Shown: piece after piece, positions 60,801-64,000 of the stretch
Numbering within the stretch: the first letter of the stretch is position 1
How the letters are laid out: each line of letters starts with the position of its first letter
NCBI RefSeq assembly: GCF_010499245.1
Contig: NZ_JAAGOW010000001.1
Span: forward strand, 1,240,001-1,304,000
Origin: Variovorax sp. WS11
GTDB lineage: Bacteria; Pseudomonadota; Gammaproteobacteria; Burkholderiales; Burkholderiaceae_C
Reading direction: 5' to 3'
Length of the DNA stretch: 64,000 nt
Position numbers and translations under genes: made by a program
The notes under the pieces: model-generated
Told to the model about the DNA's origin: nothing
Database searches by the model: none
Seen by the model: the letters and a program-made list of their open reading frames with translations, nothing else

Positions 60801-61769
60801 ATGAGCCAGTTTCAGAAGCGGATTTTCGTGGCGGGGCACCGCGGCATGGTCGGCAGCGCGATCGTGCGCTGCCTGGTCGACCAGGGCTACAGCAACATCA
60901 TCTGCCGAAGCCATTCCGAACTGGACCTGACGGACCAGGCGCAGGTCCGCGCCTTCTTCGCCGAGGAGAAGCCGCAGGAGGTGTATGTCGCCGCTGCGAA
61001 GGTGGGCGGCATCCATGCCAACAACAGCTATCCGGCCGAGTTCATCTACTCAAACCTGATGGTCGAGGCGAACGTGATCCACGAGGCCTGGCGCACCGGC
61101 GTGAGCAGGCTGCTCTTCCTGGGCTCGAGCTGCATCTACCCCCGGCTCGCGGCGCAGCCGATGGCCGAGGACGCGTTGCTGACCGGCAAGCTGGAGCCGA
61201 CCAACGAGCCCTACGCGATCGCCAAGATCGCCGGCATCAAGCTGTGCGAGAGCTACAACCGCCAGTACGACTGCGACTTCCGCAGCGTGATGCCCACCAA
61301 CCTCTATGGCCCGGGCGACAACTACCACCCGGAGAACAGCCATGTGCTGCCGGCGATGATCCGGCGCTTCCACGAAGCCAAGCTCGCCGATGCACCCGCC
61401 GTGGTCATCTGGGGCACCGGCTCGCCCAAGCGGGAGTTCCTCTACGTCGACGACATGGCCCGCGCCTGCGTGCACGTGATGGACCTGTCGCGCGAAGCCT
61501 ACGCGGCCCATACCGAAGTCACGACCAGCCACATCAACGTCGGCACCGGCGAGGACCTGTCGATCGCGGAACTCGCCAGCCTGGTGAGCGACGTGGTGGG
61601 CTACCAGGGCGAGATCCGCTACGACACCAGCAAGCCCGACGGCACGCCGCGCAAGCTGCTCGACATCTCGCGCATCCGCGAGCTTGGCTGGAAGCCCGAG
61701 ACAAGTCTGCGCGAAGGCGTGGCACGCGCCTACGAGGACTTCCGCAGCGAAGAACTCGTTCCTTCCTGA
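60801..61769 (+). CDS. fcl: GDP-L-fucose synthase, 322 aa
   Basis: Converts GDP-4-keto-6-deoxymannose to GDP-L-fucose (epimerase-reductase). SDR fold with [11 protein letters not shown] at 11-21, LGSSCIYP, and the catalytic Tyr-Lys in [10 protein letters not shown]. Start is ATG 60801. Its substrate needs GDP-mannose dehydratase (gmd), which is not in this window and is expected further right or elsewhere. Confidence 0.93.
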   Translation: MSQFQKRIFVAGHRGMVGSAIVRCLVDQGYSNIICRSHSELDLTDQAQVRAFFAEEKPQEVYVAAAKVGGIHANNSYPAEFIYSNLMVEANVIHEAWRTGVSRLLFLGSSCIYPRLAAQPMAEDALLTGKLEPTNEPYAIAKIAGIKLCESYNRQYDCDFRSVMPTNLYGPGDNYHPENSHVLPAMIRRFHEAKLADAPAVVIWGTGSPKREFLYVDDMARACVHVMDLSREAYAAHTEVTTSHINVGTGEDLSIAELASLVSDVVGYQGEIRYDTSKPDGTPRKLLDISRIRELGWKPETSLREGVARAYEDFRSEELVPS

Positions 61770-61795
61770 GGAGTCGGCTTCTGCCGCGGCGCTGC

Positions 61796-62818
61796 ATGAA
61801 CGCTTCCTCGCTCTCCCTCATTCCGCCCGGCACGGGCGGTGTGCGAGACTATGCGTCCGCCGTGGGCCATCCGCTCCACGCGCCGCTGATGGAGTTGAAA
61901 CAAGACACCGACACCGCAACGCTCTCCGGCGACTTTGTGCTGCTGCATTTCAGCGGCTACGGCTTCGAGAAGCGCGGCATTCCCCTGTGGCTGGTCCGAC
62001 GGATCCGCGGCCTGCGCACGCAGTTCAAGGCTGTCGGCGTGGTCTTCCATGAGCTCTTCGCGACCGGGCCGCCGTGGGGCTCGGCCTTCTGGCTCAGCGG
62101 CGTCCAGCAACGCATCGCACGCGAGCTGCTGCTCTTGTCCGACTTCTGGCTGACGAACCGCGAAGACGCTGCGCGCTGGCTGCTGACGCAGTCGAAGTCG
62201 ACACCGCATCGCGTGCTACCCGTGTTCTCGAATGTCGGGGAGCCCGACGCGATCGACACCGAGCGCCGGCGCAGGCTGGTCGTGTTCGGCAGCGCCGGCA
62301 TCCGGGCCCAGGTCTACGAGTGGTCCGACGGCGAGATCTTTCGCAGCGCGAAGCGCCGCGGCCTGGAGATCCACGACATCGGTCCGGCGATGCCGGAAGG
62401 CACGCTTTCGCAACGCATGGCGCACGAGGGCGTGGTGGCGCACGGCAAGCTCGCAGCCGAGCAGGTCAGCGCGGCGCTGTCCGACGCGGACTTCGGCGTG
62501 CTGGCCTATCCTCCGGACTACGTGTCCAAGAGCAGCATCTTCGCGGCCTATTGCGCGCATGCCGTCTGTCCCATTCTGTTGGCCAAGGACTACGGCCAGC
62601 ATGACGGCCTGACGGCCAACGTGCATTACGCGCGCGGCTTCGGCGCGCTCGAGGCCGCTGCCATCGATGCGCGCAGCGTGGGTCGCGAGGCGCGCAAGTG
62701 GTACGAGCCGCATCGCGTCGACGCCCATGTGGCGGCGCTGCGCGAGCTCGCGATGAACGCCGCCCGGCCGCCAGAAGGCGCTCGCACCGCAGTGCGTAGC
62801 GCGGAGCTCACCTTATGA
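61796..62818 (+). CDS. Glycosyltransferase-like protein of the EPS cluster, 340 aa
   Basis: Not assigned to a family with confidence. It has a GT-B-like rhythm: an N-terminal segment (FVLLHFSGYGFEKRG, VVFHELFATGPPWG) and a C-terminal one (VVAHGKLAAEQVSAALSDADFGVLAYP), but lacks the classic GT4 E-x7-E motif in clear form. Position between fcl and a polymerase-like gene supports a sugar-adding role. It overlaps the next ATG by 4 nt. Confidence 0.7.
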   Translation: MNASSLSLIPPGTGGVRDYASAVGHPLHAPLMELKQDTDTATLSGDFVLLHFSGYGFEKRGIPLWLVRRIRGLRTQFKAVGVVFHELFATGPPWGSAFWLSGVQQRIARELLLLSDFWLTNREDAARWLLTQSKSTPHRVLPVFSNVGEPDAIDTERRRRLVVFGSAGIRAQVYEWSDGEIFRSAKRRGLEIHDIGPAMPEGTLSQRMAHEGVVAHGKLAAEQVSAALSDADFGVLAYPPDYVSKSSIFAAYCAHAVCPILLAKDYGQHDGLTANVHYARGFGALEAAAIDARSVGREARKWYEPHRVDAHVAALRELAMNAARPPEGARTAVRSAELTL

Positions 62819-64000
62819 GCGCCATTGCGCACACCACGGTGCAGGCACCTGCATCCAGCCGCGCGGTATCGCTGAGCCGCGCGGGAAAGCTCTTTCTCGC
62901 CGTCTTCCTGATCATCGTGTTCGAGGGCTCGGTGCGCAAATGGGTGTCGTCCGCGTCCACCCTGCCCCTGATCCTGCTGCGCGACATGCTGGCGCTGATG
63001 CTCGTCGTCTACGCCTGGCGGCACGGTCACCTGAGGCGGCACGGCAAGATCACCGCCGCCATGCTGGCCTGGACCTGCGTGGTGGTGGGCTGGGGGCTGC
63101 TGCAGTTGGTCGGCGGCCAGAGCACGCCGGTCGTGTTCGTGATCGGCCTGCGCTTCTGGCTGCTCTACATGTGGTTCGCGGTCGCCGCCGCGGCGGCCAT
63201 GAACGAGGCGGACTACCGGGCCGCCCTCAAGGCGGCCGCGCTCGTCATGCTTCTGCTGGCCCCGCTGGCGGTGCTGCAGCACTACTCGCCGCCCGGTGCC
63301 CGCATCAACACCCAGATCGACGGCGACGAAGAAACCGTGTTCGTCGCGGTGGTGGGCGTGGTCCGCACCACCGGCACCTTCAGCTTCACATCGGGCTATG
63401 CCACTTACCTGACCATGGTGGCGCCCCTGGTGTTCGGCTTCCTGGGCGCGCGCAAGCGCACGAAGTTCCAGCTTCTGTTCACGCTCGCGCTGTTCGCGGC
63501 CTTCGCCGCCGGCGCGCTGGTGAGCGGCTCCAGAACGGCGGCGATCACTTCGGCGGGGTTGCTGGCGGCCTATCTGGTCGGCCGGCTGCTCTTCTCGAAG
63601 GCGCGCAACAAGGTGGGCGCGGCAGCGGCCGTCGTGGTCATCGGCCTGCTGACCGCCCTCTTCGCCTATGTGTTCCGCGACGCCATCGGCGTCACGCAGA
63701 CGCGCTTCGAGCAGGCTGCCGCCGCGGAAAACTTCACCGAACGGGTGCTCACGGTTCTGTTCGGCGAGCCCTGGGTGCTCGACCTCATCAGCTGGCTGGG
63801 CTATGGCGTGGGCTTCGGATCCAACCTCGCCACCTATGTGCGCACCGGCTCCGCCGATGTCTTCGCTCTCGCGGAGGCTGAAGGCGGCCGCATCCTGATG
63901 GAAGGCGGCCTGCTGGGCTTCGCCTACATCGGCGTGAAGTACCTGGTGCTGGCGCTCGGCGTGACGCGCAGCCTGAAGATCTCGATCGGCACCAACTCCC
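62815..64000 (+). CDS. Wzy/O-antigen-ligase-like membrane protein (runs off right edge)
   Basis: The 395 codons in view encode about ten hydrophobic helices. A large periplasmic-type loop with RTTGTFSFTSGYATYLTM and a conserved GSRTA motif (SGSRTAAITSAG) are features of Wzy polymerases and O-antigen ligases. It probably joins EPS repeat units. ATG 62815 overlaps the previous stop by 4 nt. The C-terminus is not visible. Confidence 0.8.
   Translation, partial: MSAIAHTTVQAPASSRAVSLSRAGKLFLAVFLIIVFEGSVRKWVSSASTLPLILLRDMLALMLVVYAWRHGHLRRHGKITAAMLAWTCVVVGWGLLQLVGGQSTPVVFVIGLRFWLLYMWFAVAAAAAMNEADYRAALKAAALVMLLLAPLAVLQHYSPPGARINTQIDGDEETVFVAVVGVVRTTGTFSFTSGYATYLTMVAPLVFGFLGARKRTKFQLLFTLALFAAFAAGALVSGSRTAAITSAGLLAAYLVGRLLFSKARNKVGAAAAVVVIGLLTALFAYVFRDAIGVTQTRFEQAAAAENFTERVLTVLFGEPWVLDLISWLGYGVGFGSNLATYVRTGSADVFALAEAEGGRILMEGGLLGFAYIGVKYLVLALGVTRSLKISIGTNS

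Overview
This is a high-GC (mid-60s %) stretch of ordinary, densely packed bacterial chromosome. Gene content and order point to a betaproteobacterium of the order Burkholderiales, most like the Comamonadaceae and probably Variovorax or a close relative. The main reasons are the runs sdhCDABE-gltA, leuCDB-asd-fimV-truA-trpFBA-accD and yceD-rpmF-plsX-fabHDG-acpP-fabF-rpoE-rseA-rseB-degP-lepA-lepB-rnc-era-recO-pdxJ-acpS-nagZ. The genus is inferred from memory of such gene orders; no database was searched. I see no rRNA, tRNA, CRISPR array, insertion sequence or phage gene.

Layout. (1) 1-5258, minus strand: a TCA-linked group read mdh, tam (trans-aconitate methyltransferase), a CitE-like lyase, an unknown exported protein, then acnB, which runs off the left edge. 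(2) 5448-11404, plus strand: a GntR/UTRA regulator behind two striking palindromes, then sdhCDAB, sdhE and gltA. (3) 11524-24812, plus strand: a tiny entericidin-like lipoprotein, a LysR regulator, leuCDB, asd, fimV (frameshifted here), truA, trpF, trpB, trpA and accD. (4) 24829-29475: a YggT membrane protein (minus), then a Lon-N-domain protein, lysS (garbled N-terminus), a short Hsp70-like ATPase and a YgjP-like metallopeptidase. (5) 29481-48868, minus strand: a long housekeeping supercluster for fatty-acid and phospholipid synthesis, the sigma-E envelope stress system, protein export, RNA processing and cell-wall recycling. (6) 48907-51400, plus strand: maf, an RsmI-like methyltransferase and an MFS transporter. 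(7) 51401-54514, minus strand: an S49 peptidase, a Rieske protein, a HAD phosphatase and RluC. (8) 55054-58032, plus strand: RNase E behind a leader of about 540 nt. (9) 58590 to the right edge, plus strand: the start of an exopolysaccharide operon (polyprenyl-phosphate sugar transferase, ManC, GDP-fucose synthase, a glycosyltransferase-like protein and a Wzy/O-antigen-ligase-like membrane protein).

Many genes are translationally coupled by 4-nt ATGA or GTGA overlaps: truA/trpF, trpB/trpA, lysS/hsp70/ygjP, rnc/era, recO/pdxJ/acpS/nagZ, maf/rsmI-like, and the last two EPS genes. Two genes carry apparent indels in or next to homopolymer runs (fimV near 19485-19520, lysS 26215-26342). These are more likely sequence errors than biology, but should be resolved.

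No clearly new multi-gene system is visible. The most promising non-standard items are a compact promoter-hairpin-terminator module just before lepA, paired palindromes between mdh and the GntR gene, an AT-rich operator-like region ahead of the EPS operon, the Hsp70-like/metallopeptidase pair coupled to lysS, and an anti-Shine-Dalgarno octamer abutting the fabG start codon.
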